From positions 62,001-126,000 of the forward strand of contig NW_027476360.1 of NCBI RefSeq assembly GCF_051020955.1: a stretch of 64,000 nt of DNA. The letters run 5' to 3'. Position 1 is the first letter of the stretch. Each line of letters starts with the position of its first letter. This DNA is from Megalopta genalis (taxonomy: Eukaryota; Arthropoda; Insecta; Hymenoptera; Halictidae). The notes under the pieces were generated by a model. It did no database searches. It was not told where the DNA came from and saw only the letters and a program-made list of their open reading frames with translations. The translations under genes were made by a program, and so were the position numbers. Shown one piece after another: positions 37,449-50,839 of this stretch.

Positions 37449-38399
37449 TTGATTTTAATCTAAATCATTGTATCGCATGGATTTGAAGCTAACTCGTTTG
37501 CTTCGCATGCAGTTGAAGCTAAATCATGTATATCACAAGTATTTGAAGATAAACCATTTGCTTCGCATGGATTCGAAGATCAGCCTTCCACTTCGCATTG
37601 ATTACATGCTAAATCATGTGTTTTGCATGGATTTGAATCTAACTCGTTTGTTTCGCATGCTGTTGAAACTAAATCATTTATATCACAAGTATTTGAAGCT
37701 AAACCATTTGCTTCGCATGGATTCGAAGGTCAGCCTTCTACTTCGCATTGATTTGATGCTAAATCATTTGTTTCGCATGGATTTGAAGCTAACTCGTTTG
37801 TTTCGCATGCTGTTGAAGCTAAATCATGTATATCACAATTATTTGAAGCTAAACCATTTGTATCGCATGGAATCGAAGATAACCCTTCTAATTCGCATTG
37901 ATTTTAAGCTAAATCATGTGTTTCGCATGGATTTGAAGCTAACTCGTTTATTTCGCATGCTGTTGAAGCTAAATCAAGTGTATCACAAGTATTTGGAGCT
38001 AAACAATTTGCTTCGCATGGATTCGAAGATCAACCTTCTACTTCGCATTGATTAGATGCTAAATCATGTGTTTCGCATGGGTTTGAAGCTAACTCGTTTT
38101 TTCGCTAGCAGTTGAAGCTAAATCATGTATATCACAAGTATTTGAAGCTAAACCATTTGATTCCCATGGATTTGAAGCTAAGCTTTCTACTTAGCATTGA
38201 TATGAAGATAAATCATGTGTTTCCCTTGGATTTGATGATAACTCGTTTGCTTCGCATGCTGTTGAAGCTAAATCAAGTGTATCACAAGTATTTGAAGCTA
38301 AACAATTTGCTTCGCATGGATTCGAAGATCAGCCTTCTACTTCGCATTGATTAGATGCTAAATCATGTGTTTCGCATGGGTTTGAAGCTAACTCGTTTG
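37449..38399. repeat. Duplicated blocks, second copy of 28,390-29,490
   Basis: This is the partner at offsets 9,059 and then 8,909 bp, including the shared deletion aaatcattgtatcgc near 37,469. It contains a 299-type region with a 29-bp D monomer (cgttttttcgctagcag near 38,100), as at 18.8, 19.1, 25.5, 25.8, 29.2 and 34.8 kb. Confidence 0.82.
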
Positions 38400-38968
38400 T
38401 TTCGCATGCTGTTGAAGCTAAATCATGTATATCACAAGTATTTGAAGCTATATCATTTGTTTCGCATTTATTCGAAGATAAGCCTTCTACTTCGCATTGA
38501 TTTTAATCTAAATCATGTGTTTCGCATGGATTTGAAGCTAACTCGTTTGTTTCGCATGCAGTTGAAGCTGAATCATGTATATCACAAGTAATTGAAGCTA
38601 AACTATTCGTTTCGCATGGATTCGAAGACAACCCTTCTTCTTCGCATTGATTTGAAGCTAAATCATGTGTTTCGCATGGATTTAAAGCTAACTCGTTTGT
38701 TTCGCATGCAGTTGAAGCTGAATCATGTATATCACAAGTATTTGAAGCTAAACTATACGTTTCGCATGGATTCGAAGATAAGTCTTCCACTTCGCATTGA
38801 TTTTAATCTAAATCATGTGTTTCGCATGGATTTGAAGCTAACTCGTTTGTTTCGCATGCTGTTGAAGCTGAATCATGTATATCACAAGTAATTGAAGCGA
38901 AACTATTCGTTTCGCATGGATTCGAAGATAACCCTTCTTCTTCGCATTGATTTGAAGCTAGATCATTT

Positions 38969-40409
38969 GTTTCGCATGGATTTGATTCTAACTCGTTTGT
39001 TTCGCATGCTGTTGGAACTAAATCATGTATATCACAAGTATTTGAAGCTATATCATTTGTTTCGCATTTATTCGAAGATAAACCTTCTACTTCGCATTGA
39101 TTTTAATCTAAATCATGTGTTTCGCATGGATTTGAAGCTAACTCGTTTGTTTCGCATGCTGTTCAAGCTAAATCATGTATATCACAAGTATTTGAAGTTA
39201 AACCATTTGTTTCGCAAGGATTCGAAGCTAACTCGTTTGTTTCGCATGCTGTTGAAACTAAATCATTTATATCACAAGTATTTGAAGCTAAACCATTTGC
39301 TTCGCATGGATTCGAAGGTCAGCTTTCTACTTCGCATTGATTTGATGCTAAGTCATTTGTTTCAAATGGATTTCAAGCTAACTCGTTTGTTTCGCATGCA
39401 GTTGAAGCTAAATCAAGTGTATCACAACTATTTGAAGCTAAACCATTTGATTCCCATGGATTTGAAGCTAAGCCTTCTACTTCGCATTGATTTGAAGCTA
39501 AATCATGTGTTTCGCTTGGATTTGAAGATAACTCGTTTGCTTCGCATGCTTTTGAAGCTAAATCATGTATATCAAAAGTTTCGGAAGCTAATCTATTCGT
39601 TTCACATGGATTTGAAGGTCAGTCTTCTACTTCGCATTGATTTGAAACTAAATCATGTGTTTCGCATGGATTTGAAGTTAACTCGTTTGTTTCGCATGCA
39701 GTTGAATCTAAATCATTTATATCGAAAGTATTTGAAGCTAAATCATTTGTTTCGCATGGATTTGAAGACAAAGCTTTTACCTCGCATTGATTTGAATCTA
39801 AATCATGTGTTTCGCATGAATGTGAAGCTAACTCGTTTGTCTCGCTTCCAGTTGAAGCTAAATCCATTATATAGCAAGTATTTTAACCTAAATCACTTGA
39901 ATCGCATGGATTTGTAGTTAAACCTTCTACTACGCAATGCATGGAAGATAAATCATGTGTTTCGTTTGGCCTTGAAGCTAACTCGTTTGTTTCGCATGCA
40001 GTTGAAGCTAAATCATGTATATCACAAGTATTTGAAGCTAAACCATTTGTTTCGCATGGATTCGAAGATCAGCCTTCTACTTCGCATTGATTTGAAGCTA
40101 AATCATGTGTTCCGCATGGATTTTAAGCTAACACGTTTGTTTCGCATGCAGTTGAAGCTAAATCATGTATATCACAAGTATAAGAAGCTAATCCGTTTGT
40201 TTCGCATGGATTCGAAGATAAGCCTTCTACTTCGCATTGATTTGAAGCTAAATCATGTGTTTCGCATGGATTTGAATCTAACTCGTTTGTTTCGGATGCT
40301 GTGGAAGCTAAATAATGTATATCACAAGTATTGGAAGCTATATCATACGTTTCGCATGGATTCCAAGATAACCCTTCTAATTCGCATTGATTTGAAGATA
40401 GATCATGTG
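38969..40409. repeat. Duplicated block, second copy of 29,490-30,930
   Basis: This is the partner at offset 9,479 bp. It contains L block copy 5 (about 39,203-40,038) and landmark copy 8. Differences seen include gtttcggaag against gttttggaag and tttggcctt against tttggactt. Confidence 0.87.
39769..39948. repeat. Landmark module, copy 8 of 8
   Basis: The 180-bp module has catgaatgtg and atccattatatagc. It is the last copy; no further match was seen in 40-64 kb. Confidence 0.9.
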
Positions 40410-43400
40410 TTTCGCTTGGATTTGAAGATAACTCGTTTGTTTCGCATGCTCTTTGAACTAAATCATGTTTATCACAAGTATTTGAAGCTATATCATTTGT
40501 TTCGCATTTATTCGAAGATAAGCCTTCTACTTCGCATTGATTTTAATCTAAATCATGTGTTTCGCATGGATTTGAAGCTAACTCGTTTGTTTCGCATGCA
40601 GTTGAAGCTGAATCATGTATATCACAAGTAGTTGAAGCTAAACCATTTGATTCCCATGGTTTTGAAGCTAAGCTTTCTACTTAGCATTGATTTGAAGATA
40701 AATCATGTGTTTCGCTTGGATTTGAAGATAACTCGTTTGCTTCGCACGCTGTTGAAGCTAAATCATGTATATCACAAGTATTTGAAGTTAAACCATTTGT
40801 TTCGCATGGATTCGAAGATAATCCATCTATTTCGCATTGATTTGAAGCTAAATCACGTGTTTTGCATGGATTTGAATCTAACTCGTTTGTTTCGCATGCT
40901 GTTGAAGCTAAATCAAGTGTATCACAAGTATTTGAAACTAAAAAATTTGATTCCCATGGATTTGAAGCTAAGCTTTCTACTTAGCATTGATTAGATGCTA
41001 AATCATGTGTTTCGCATGGGTTTGAAGCTATCTCGTTTGTTTCGCATGCAGTTGAAGCTGAATCATGTATATCACAAGTAATTGAAGCTAAACTATTCGT
41101 TTCGCATGGATTCGAAGATAACCCTTCTTCTTCGCATTGATTTGAAGCTAAATCATGTGTTTCGCATGGATTTGAATCTAACTCGTTTATTTCGCATGCT
41201 GTTGAAGCTAAATCATGTATATCACAAGTATATGAAGCTAATCCATTTGTTTCGCATGGATTCGTAGATAAGCCTTCTACTTCGCATTGATTTGAAGCAA
41301 AATCATGTGTTTCGCATGGATTTGAATCTAACTCGTTTGTTTCGCATGCTGTTGAAACTAAATCATGTATATCACAAGTATTTGAAGCTATATCATGTGT
41401 TTCGCATGGATTCGAAGATTAGCCTTCTACTTCGCATTGATTAGATGCTAAGTCATGTGTTTCGCATGGGTTTGAAGCTAACTCGTTTGTTTCGCCTGCA
41501 TTTGAAGCTATATCACTTATATTCACAAGTATGTGAAGCTAAATCTTTCGTTTCGCATGGATTTGAAGCTAAGCCATCAACTTCGCGTTGACTTGATGCT
41601 AAATCATGTTTTTCGTTTGGACTTGAAGCTAACTCGTTTGTTTCGCATGCTCTTTGAACTAAATCATGTTTATCACAAGTATTTGAAGCTATATCATTTG
41701 TTTCGCATTTATTCGAAGATAAGCCTTCTACTTCGCATTGATTTTAATCTAAATCATGTGTTTCGCATGGATTTGAAGCTAACTCCTTTGTTTCGCATGC
41801 AGTTGAAGCTGAATCATGTATATCAGAAGTATTTGAAGCTAAACCATTTGATTCCCATGGATTTGAAGCTAAGCTTTCTACTTAGCATTGATTTGAAGAT
41901 AAATCATGTGTTTCGCTTGGATTTGAAGATAACTCGTTTGCTTCGCATGCTGTTGAAGCTAAATCATGTATATCACAAGTATTTGAAGTTAAACCATTTG
42001 TTTCTCATGGATTCGAAGATAATCCATCTATTTCGCAATGATTTGAAGCTAAATCATGTGTTTTGCATGGATTTGAATCTAACTCGTTTGTTTCGCATGC
42101 TGTTGAAAATAAATCATGTATATCACAAGTATTTGAAGCTATATCATTTGTTTCGCATGGATTCGAAGATTAGCCTTCTACTTCGCATTGATTAGATGCT
42201 AAGTCATGTGTTTCGCATGGGTTTGAAGCTAACTGGTTTGTTTCGCCTGCATTTGAAGCTATATCACTTATATTCACAAGTACGTGAAGCTAAATCTTTC
42301 GTTTCGCATGGATTTGAAGCTAAGCCATCAACTTCGCGTTGACTTGATGCTAAATCATGTTTTTCGTTTGGACTTGAAACTAACTCGTTTGTTTCGCATG
42401 CTGTTGGAACTAAATCATGTATATCACAAGTATTTGAAGCTATATCATTTGTTTCGCATTTATTCGAAGATAAGCCTTCTACTTCGCATTGATTTTAATC
42501 TAAATCATGTGTTTCGCATGGATTTGAAGCTAACTCGTTTGTTTCGCATGCAGTTGAAGCTGAATCATGTATATCACAAGTATTTGAAGCTAAACCATTT
42601 GTTTCTCATGGATTCGAAGGTAATCCATCTATTTCGCATTGATTTGAAGCTAAATTATGTGTTTAGCATGAATTTGAATCTAACTCGTTTGTTTCGCATG
42701 CTGTTGAAACTAAATCATTTATATCACAAGTATTTGAAGCTAATCCATTTGCTTCGCATGGATTCGAAGATAAGCCTTGCACTTCGCATTGATTTGAAGC
42801 TAACTCATGTGTTTCGCATGGATTTGAAGTTAACTAGTTTTTTCGCATGCAGTTGAAGCTAAATCATGTATATCACAAATATTTGCAGCTAAACCATTTG
42901 TTTCGCATGGATTCGAAGATAACCCTTCTACTTCGCATTGATTTGAAGCTAAATCATGTGTTTCGCATGGATTTGAAGCTAACTCGTTTGTTTCGCATGC
43001 TGTTGAAGCTAAATCATGTATATCACAAGTATTTGAAGATAATCCATTTGTTTCGCATGGATTCGAAGATAAGCCTTCTACTTCGCATTGATTTGAAGCT
43101 AAATCATTTGTTTCGCATGGATTTGATTCTAACTCGTTTGTTTCGCATGCTGTTGGAACTAAATCATGTATATCACAAGTATTTGAAGCTATATCATTTG
43201 TTTCGCATTTATTCGAAGATAAGCCTTCTACTTCGCATTGATTTTAATCTAAATCATGTGTTTCGCATGGATTTGAAGCTAACTCGTTTGTTTCGCATGC
43301 TGTTGAAGCTAAATCATGTATATCACAAGTATTTGAAGCTAAACCATTTGTATCGCAAGGAATCGAAGATATGCCTCCTACTTCGCATTGATTTGAAGCT

Positions 43401-45183
43401 AAATCATGTGTTTCGCATGGATTTGAAGCTAACTCGTTTGTTTCGCATGCTGTTGAAGCTAAATCATGTATATCACAAGTATTTGAAGTTAAACCATTTG
43501 TTTCTCATGGATTCGAAGATAATCCATCTATTTCGCATTGATTTGAAGCTAAATCATGTGTTTAGCATGAATTTGAATCTAACTCGTTTGTTTCGCATGC
43601 TGTTGAAACTAAATCATTTATATCACAAGTATTTGAAGCTAAACCATTTGCTTCGCATGGATTCGAAGATAAGCCTTGCACTTCGCATTGATTTGAAGCT
43701 AACTCATGTGTTTCGCACGGATTTGAAGTTAACTCGTTTGTTTCGCATGCAGTTGAAGCTAAATCATGTATATCACAAATATTTGCAGCTAAACCATTTG
43801 TTTCGCATGGATTCGAAGATAACCCTTCTAGTTCGCATTGATTTGAAGCTAAATCATGTGTTTCGCATGGATTTGAAGCTAACTCGTTTGTTTCGCATGC
43901 TGTTGAAGCTAAATCATGTATATCACAAGTATTTGAAGTTCAACCATTTGTTTCTCATGGATTCGAAGATAATCCATCTATTTCGCATTGATTTGAAGCT
44001 AAATAATGTGTTTTGCATGGATTTGAATCTAACTCGTTTGTTTCGCATGCTGTTGAAAATAAATCATGTATATCACAAGTATTTGAAGCTATATCATTTG
44101 TTTCGCATGGATTCGAAGATTAGCCTTCTACTTCGCATTGATTAGATGCTAAGTCATGTGTTTCGCATGGGTTTGAAGCTAACTCGTTTGTTTCGCCTGC
44201 ATTTGAAGCTATATCACTTATATTCACAAGTATGTGAAGCTAAATCTTTCGTTTCGCATGGATTTGAAGCTAAGCCATCAACTTCGCGTTGACTTGATGC
44301 TAAATCATGTTTTTCGTTTGGACTTGAAACTAGCTCGTTTGTTTCGTATGCAGTTGAAGCTGAATCATGTATATCACAAGTATTTGAAGCTAAACCATTT
44401 GATTCCCATGGATTTGAAGCTAAGCTTTCTACTTAGCATTGATTTGAAGATAAATCATGTGTTTCGCTTGGATTTGAAGATAACTCGTTTGCTTCGCATG
44501 CTGTTGAAGCTAAATCATGTATATCACAAGTATTTGAAGTTATACCATTTGTTTCTCATGGATTCGAAGATAATCCATCTATTTCGCATTGATTTGAAGC
44601 TAAATCATGTGTTTAGCATGAATTTGAATCTAACTCGTTTGTTTCGCATGCTGTTGAAACTAAATCATGTATATCACAAGTATTTGAAGCTATATCATGT
44701 GTTTCGCATGGATTCGAAGATTAGCCTTCTACTTCGCATTGATTAGATGCTAAGTCATGTGTTTCGCATGGGTTTGAAGCTAACTCGTTTGTTTCGCCTG
44801 CATTTGAAGCTATATCACTTATATTCACAAGTATGTGAAGCTAAATCTTTCGTTTCGCATGGATTTGAAGCTAAGCCATCAACTTCGCGTTGACTTGATG
44901 CTAAATCATGTTTTTCGTTTGGACTTGAAGCTAACTCGTTTGTTTCGCATGCTCTTTGAACTAAATCATGTTTATCACAAGTATTTGAAGCTATATCATT
45001 TGTTTCGCATTTATTCGAAGATAAGCCTTCTACTTCGCATTGATTTTAATCTAAATCATGTGTTTCGCATGGATTTGAAGCTAACTCGTTTGTTTCGCAT
45101 GCAGTTGAAGCTGAATCATGTATATCACAAGTAATTGAAGCTAAACTATTCGTTTCGCATGGATTCGAAGATAACCCTTCTTC
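40410..45183. repeat. Stretch of four related sub-blocks each ending in a ttcgcgttgac module
   Basis: Modules near 41.59, 42.34, 44.29 and 44.89 kb are spaced about 751, 1,950 and 601 bp apart. Each is followed by a ttttcgtttggacttg monomer and then either gctctttgaactaaatc or gctgttggaactaaatc. The intervals are filled with gattcccatgg and tctcatgg A variants and agccttgcac B variants. A 1-bp deletion (agttttttcgc) lies near 42,840. It holds no unique sequence. Confidence 0.78.
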
Positions 45184-46097
45184 TTCGCATTGATTTGAAG
45201 CTAGATCATGTGTTTTGCATGGATTTGAATCTAACTCGTTTGCTTCGCATGCTGTTGAAGCTAAATCAAGTGTATCACTAGTATTTGAAGCTAAACCATT
45301 TGTTTCGCGTGGATTCGAAGATCAACCTTCTACTTCGCATTGATTAGATGCTAAATCATGTGTTTCGCATGGATTTGAAGCTAACTCGTTTGTTTCGCAT
45401 GCGGTTGAAGCTAAATCATGTATATCACAAGTATTTAAAGCTATATCATATGTTTCGCATGGATTCGAAGATAACCCTTCTAATTCGCATTGATTTGAAG
45501 CTAAATCATGTGTTTCGCATGGATTCGAAGCTAACTCGTTTGTTTCGCATGCTGTTGAAACTAAATCATGTATATCACAAGTATTTGAAGCTATATCATT
45601 TGTTTCGCATGGATTCGAAGATTAGCCTTCTACTTCGCATTGATTTGAAGCTAGATCATGTGTTTTGCATGGATTTGAATCTAACTCGTTTGCTTCGCAT
45701 GCTGTTGAAGCTAAATCAAGTGTATCACTAGTATTTGAAGCTAAACCATTTGTTTCGCGTGGATTCGAAGATCAACCTTCTACTTCGCATTGATTAGATG
45801 CTAAATCATGTGTTTCGCATGGATTTGAAGCTAACTCGTTTGTTTCGCATGCGGTTGAAGCTAAATCATGTATATCACAAGTATTTGAAGCTATATCATA
45901 TGTTTCGCATGGATTCGAAGATAACCCTTCTAATTCGCATTGATTTGAAGCTAAATCATGTGTTTCGCATGGATTCGAAGCTAACTCGTTTGTTTCGCAT
46001 GCTGTTGAAACTAAATCATGTATATCACAAGTATTTGAAGCTATATCATTTGTTTCGCATGGATTCGAAGATTAGCCTTCTACTTCGCATTGATTAG
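45184..46097. repeat. Direct tandem duplication, 450-bp period, two copies
   Basis: About 45,184-45,640 is repeated 450 bp (three pentamers) further on. Both copies share gctagatcatgtgttttgc, tatcactagtatttg, tcgcgtggattcg and gcggttgaagc. I saw one difference inside the repeat (gtatttaaag near 45,437 against gtatttgaag near 45,887). Confidence 0.92.
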
Positions 46098-46681
46098 ATG
46101 CTAAATGATGTGTTTCGCATGGGTTTGAAGCTAACTCGTTTGTTTCGCCTGCATTTGAAGCTATATCACTTATATTCACAAGTATGTGAAGCTAAATCAT
46201 TCGTTTCGCATTGATTTGAAGCTAAGCCATCAACTTCGCGTTGACTTGTTGCTAAATCATGTGTTTCGCATGGATTTGAAGCTAACTCGTTTGATTCGCA
46301 TGCTGTTGAAGCTGAATCAGGTATATCACAAGTATTTGTAGCTATATCATTTGTTTCGCATGGATTCGAAGATTAGCCATCTACTTCGCATTGATTAGAT
46401 GCTAAATCATGTGTTTCGCATGGATTTGAAGCTAACTCGTTTGTTTCGCCTGCATTTGAAGCTATATCACTTATATTCACAAGTATGTGAAGCTAAATCA
46501 TTCGTTTCGCATTGATTTGAAGCTAAGCCATCAACTTCGCGTTGACTTGTTGCTAAATCATGTGTTTCGCATGGATTTGAAGCTAACTCGTTTGTTTCGC
46601 ATGCTGTTGAAGCTGAATCATGTATATCACAAGTATTTGTAGCTATATCATATGTCTCGCATGGATTCGAAGATAACCCAT
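46080..46681. repeat. Tandem duplication, 301-bp period, two copies
   Basis: Two pentamers containing the ttcgcgttgac module are repeated. The period is 301 because each copy carries the 31-bp atattcacaag monomer. Differences include ctaaatgatg against ctaaatcatg and tttgattcgc against tttgtttcgc. Confidence 0.87.
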
Positions 46682-46979
46682 CTAATTCGCATTGATTTGA
46701 AGCTAAATCATGTGTTTCGCATGGATTTGAAGCTAACTCGTTTGTTTCGAATGCAGTTGAAGCTGAATCATGGATATCACAAGTATTTGAAGCTAATCTA
46801 TTCGTTTCGCATGGATTCGAAGATAACCCTTCTTCTTCGCATTGATTTGAAGCTAAATCATGTGTTTCGCATGTATTTGAAGCTAAGCCGTCAACTTCGC
46901 GTTGACTTGATGATAAATCATGTTATTCGCTTGGACTTGAAGCTAGCTCGTTTGTTTCGCATGCTGTTGAAGCTAAATC

Positions 46980-48450
46980 ATGTATATCACAAGTATTTGA
47001 AGCTAAACCATTTGCTTCGCATGGATTCGAAGGTCAGCCTTCTACTTCGCATTGATTTGCTGCTAAGTCATTTGTTTCGCATGGATTTGAAGCTAACTCG
47101 TTTGTTTCGCATGCTGTTGAAGCTAAATCATGTATATCACAATTATTTAAAGCTAAACCATTTGTATCGCATGGAATCGAAGATAAGCCACCTACTTCGC
47201 ATTGATTTGTAGCTAAATAACGTGTTTCGCATGGATTTGAAGCTAACTCGTTTATTTCGCATGCTGTTGAAGCTATGTCATGTATATCACAAGTATTTGA
47301 AGCTAAACCATTTGTTTCGCATGGATTCGAAGCTAAGCCTTCCACTTCGCATTCATTTGAAGCTAAATCATGTGTTCCGCATGGATTTGAATCTAACTCG
47401 TTTGTTTCGCATGCAGTTGAAGCTGAATCATGTATATCATAAGTATTTGCCGCTAAACCATTTGTTTCGCATGGATTCGAAGGTAACCCTTCTACTTCGC
47501 ATTGATTTGAAGCTACATCATGTGTTTCGCATGGACTTGAATCTAACTCGTTTGTTTCGTATGCTGTTGAAACGAAATCATGTATATCACAAGTATTTGA
47601 AGCTAAACCATTTGCTTCGCATGGATTCGAAGATCATCCTTCTACTTCGCATTGATTAGATGCTAAATCATGTGTATCGCATGGGTTTGAAGCTAACTCG
47701 TTTGTTTCGCCTGCATTTCAAGCCATATCACTTATATTTTGAAATATGTGAAGCTAAATCATTCGTTTTGCATGGATTTGAAGCTAAGCCATCAACTTCG
47801 CGTTGACTTGATGCTAATTCATGTGTTTCGCATGGATTTGAAGCTAACTCGTTTGTTTCCTAGGCAGTTGAAGCTAAATCATGTATATCAAAAGTATTTG
47901 AAGCTAAACTATTCGTTTCGCATGGATTCGAAGATAAGCCTTCCACTTCGCATTGATTTGAAGCAAAATCATGTGTTCCGCATGGATTTGAAGCTAACTC
48001 GTTTGTTTCGCATGCAGTTGAAGCTGAATCATGTATATCACAAGTATTTGAAGCTAAACCATTTGCTTCGCATGGATTCGAAGGTCAGCCTTCTACTTCG
48101 CATTGATTTGCTGCTAAGTCGTTTGTTTCGCATGGATTTGAAGCTAACTCGTTTGTTTCGAATGCTGTTGAAGCTAAATCATGTATATCACAATTATTTG
48201 AAGCTAAACCATTTGTATCGCATGGAATCGAAGATAAGCCACCTACTTCGCATTGATTTGTAGCTAAATAATGTGTTTCGCATGGATTTGAAGCTAACTC
48301 GTTTATTTCGCATGCTGTTGAAGCTATGTCATGTATATCACAAGTATTTGAAGCTAAACCATTTGTTTCGCATGGATTCGAAGCTAAGCCTTCCACTTCG
48401 CATTCATTTGAAGCTAAATCATGTGTTCCGCATGGATTTGAAGCTAACTT
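46980..48450. repeat. Two copies of a ~420-bp block, offset 1,051 bp
   Basis: Positions 46,980-47,400 match 48,030-48,450. Both have gatttgctgctaagtc, an acaattattt E monomer, tggaatcgaagataagcc, gctatgtcatg and cattcatttgaagc. Between them lies a variant monomer with atattttgaaatatgtg near 47,740. Confidence 0.83.
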
Positions 48451-50839
48451 GTTTATTTCGCATGCTGTTAAAGCTAAATCATGTATATCACAAGTATTTG
48501 AAGCTAAACCATTTGTTTCGCATGGATTCGAAGATTAGCCTTCCACATCGCATTGATTTGAAGCTAAATCATGTGTTTCGCATGGATTTGAAGTTAACTC
48601 GTTTGTCTCGCATGCTGTTGAAGCTAAATCATGTATATCACAAGTATATGAAGCTAATCCATTTGTTTCGCATGGATTCGAAGATAAGCCTCCTAGCTCG
48701 CATTGATTTGAAGCTAAATCATGTGTTTCGCATGGATTTGAATCTAACTCGTTTGTTTCGCATGCTGTTGAAACTAAATCATGTATATCACAAGTATTTG
48801 AAGCAAAACCATTTGCTTCGCATGGATTCGAAGATCAGCCTTCTACTTCGCATTGATTAGATGCTAAATCATGTGTTTCGCATGGGTTTGAAGCTAACTC
48901 GTTTGTTTCGCCTGCGTTTGAAGCCATATCACTTATATTATCAAGTATGTGAAGCTAAATCATTCGTTTTGCATGGATTTGAAGCTAAGCCATCAACTTC
49001 GCGTTGACTTGATGCTAATTCATGTGTTTCGCATGGATTTGAAGCTAACTCGTTTGTTTCGCAGGCAGTTGAATCTGAATCATGTATATCAAAAGTATTG
49101 GAAGCTGAACTATTCGTTTCGCATGGATTCGAAGATAAGCCTTCCACTTCGCATTGATTTGAAGCTAAATCATGTGTTCCGCATGGATTTGAAGCTGACT
49201 CGTTTGTTTCGCATGCAGGTGAAGCTGAATCATGTATTTCACAAGTATTTGCGGCTAAACCATTTGTTCCGCATGGATTCGAAGATAAGCCTTCTACTTC
49301 GCATTCATTTGAAGCTAAATCATGTGTTCCGCATGGATTTGAATCTAACTCGTTTGTTTCGCATGCAGTTGAAGCTGAATCATGTATATCACAAGTGTTT
49401 GCGGCTAAACCATTTGTTTCGCATGGATTCGAAGGTAACCCTTCTACTTCGCATTGATTTGAAGCTACATCATGTGTTTCGCATGGATTTGAATCTAACT
49501 CGTTGTTTCGCATGCTGTTGAAACGAAATCATGTATATCACAAGTATTTGAAGCTAAACCATTTGCTTCGCATGGATTCGAAGATCATCCTTCTACTTCG
49601 CATTGATTAGATGCTAAATCACGTGTATCGCATGGGTTTGAAGCTAACTCGTTTGTTTCGCCTGCATTTGAAGCCATATCACTTATATTTTCAAATATGT
49701 GTAGCTAAATCATTCGTTTTGCATGAATTTGAAGCTAAGCCATCAACTTCGCGTTGACTTGATGCTAATTCATGTGTTTCGCATGGATTTGAAGCTAACT
49801 CGTTTGTTTCCTAGGCAGTTGAAGCTGAATCATGTATATCAAAAGTATTTGCGGCTAAACCATTTGTTTCGCATGGATTCGTAGGTAACCCTTCTACTTC
49901 GCATTGATTTTAATCTAAATCATGTGCTTCGCATGGATTTGAAGCTAACTCGTTTGTTTCGCATGCTGTTGAAGCTAAATCATGAATATCACAAGTATTT
50001 GAAGCTATATCATATGTTTCGCATGGATTCGAAGATAACCCATCTAATTCGCATTGATTTGAAGCTAAATCATGTGTTTCGCATTGATTTGAAGCTAACT
50101 CGTTTGTTTCGCATGCTGTTGAAGCTAAGTCAAGTATATCACAAGTATTTGCGGCTAAACCATTTGTTTCGCATGGATTCGAAGGTAACCCTTCTACTTC
50201 GCATTGATTTGAAGCTAAATCATGTGTTTCGCATGGGTTTGAAGCTAACTCGTTTGTTTCGCATGCTGTTGAAGCTAAATCAAGTGTATCACAAGTATTT
50301 GAAGCTAAACAATTTACTTCGCATGGATTCGAAGATCAGCCTTCCACATCGCATTGATTTGAAGCTAAATCATGTGTTTCGCATGGATTTGAAGTTAACT
50401 CGTTTGTCTCGCATGCAGTTGAAGCTAAATCAAGTGTATCACAAGTATTTGAAGCTAAATCATTTGCTTCGCATGGATTGCGAAGATCAGCATTCTACTT
50501 CTCATTGATTAGATGCTAAATCATGTGTTTCGCATTGATTTGAAGCTAACTCGTTTGTTTCGCCTGCATTTGAAGCTATATCATCTATATTCTCAAGTAT
50601 GTGAAGCTAAATCATTCGTTTCGCATGGATTTGAAGCTAAGCCGTCAACTTCGCATTGACTTGATCATAAATCATGTTTTTCGCTTGGACTTGAAGTTAA
50701 CTCGTTTGTTTCCAATGCTGTTGAAGCTAAATCATGCATATCACAAGTATTTGAAGCTAAACCATTTGGTTCGCATTTATTCGAAGCTAAGCCATCTACT
50801 TCGCATTGATTTGAGGCTAAATCGTGTGTTTCGCATGGA
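48451..50839. repeat. Mosaic of domain III pentamers
   Basis: Ordinary pentamers with ttcgcgttgac modules near 49.01 and 49.76 kb, gtatttgcggctaaacc E/A variants, tcctaggcag D monomers and a one-base gain near 50,470 (catggattgcgaag). Part (about 49,430-49,600) resembles 47,490-47,660. I saw no unique sequence. Confidence 0.75.

Larger units (their letters stand above)
15881..45130. repeat. Array domain II
   Basis: The sub-array is marked by A monomers reading gattcccatgg (about 23 copies between 17,041 and 44,411, a few as gatacccatgg), usually followed by a B monomer with ctttctacttagcat. All eight copies of the 180-bp landmark module lie here. Large internal copies have offsets of 6,120 to 6,720 bp and 7,409 to 9,479 bp. 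It holds no gene or unique sequence. The edges are approximate. Confidence 0.75.

Noticed and set aside
48326..48538. Third plus-strand frame with units such as FEAKPFVSHG
   Set aside because: It looks protein-like but almost every B monomer has an in-frame TGA (cattga), giving a stop about every 150 bp. Reading TGA as an amino acid would not rescue it, because gattttaatct monomers add TAA stops.
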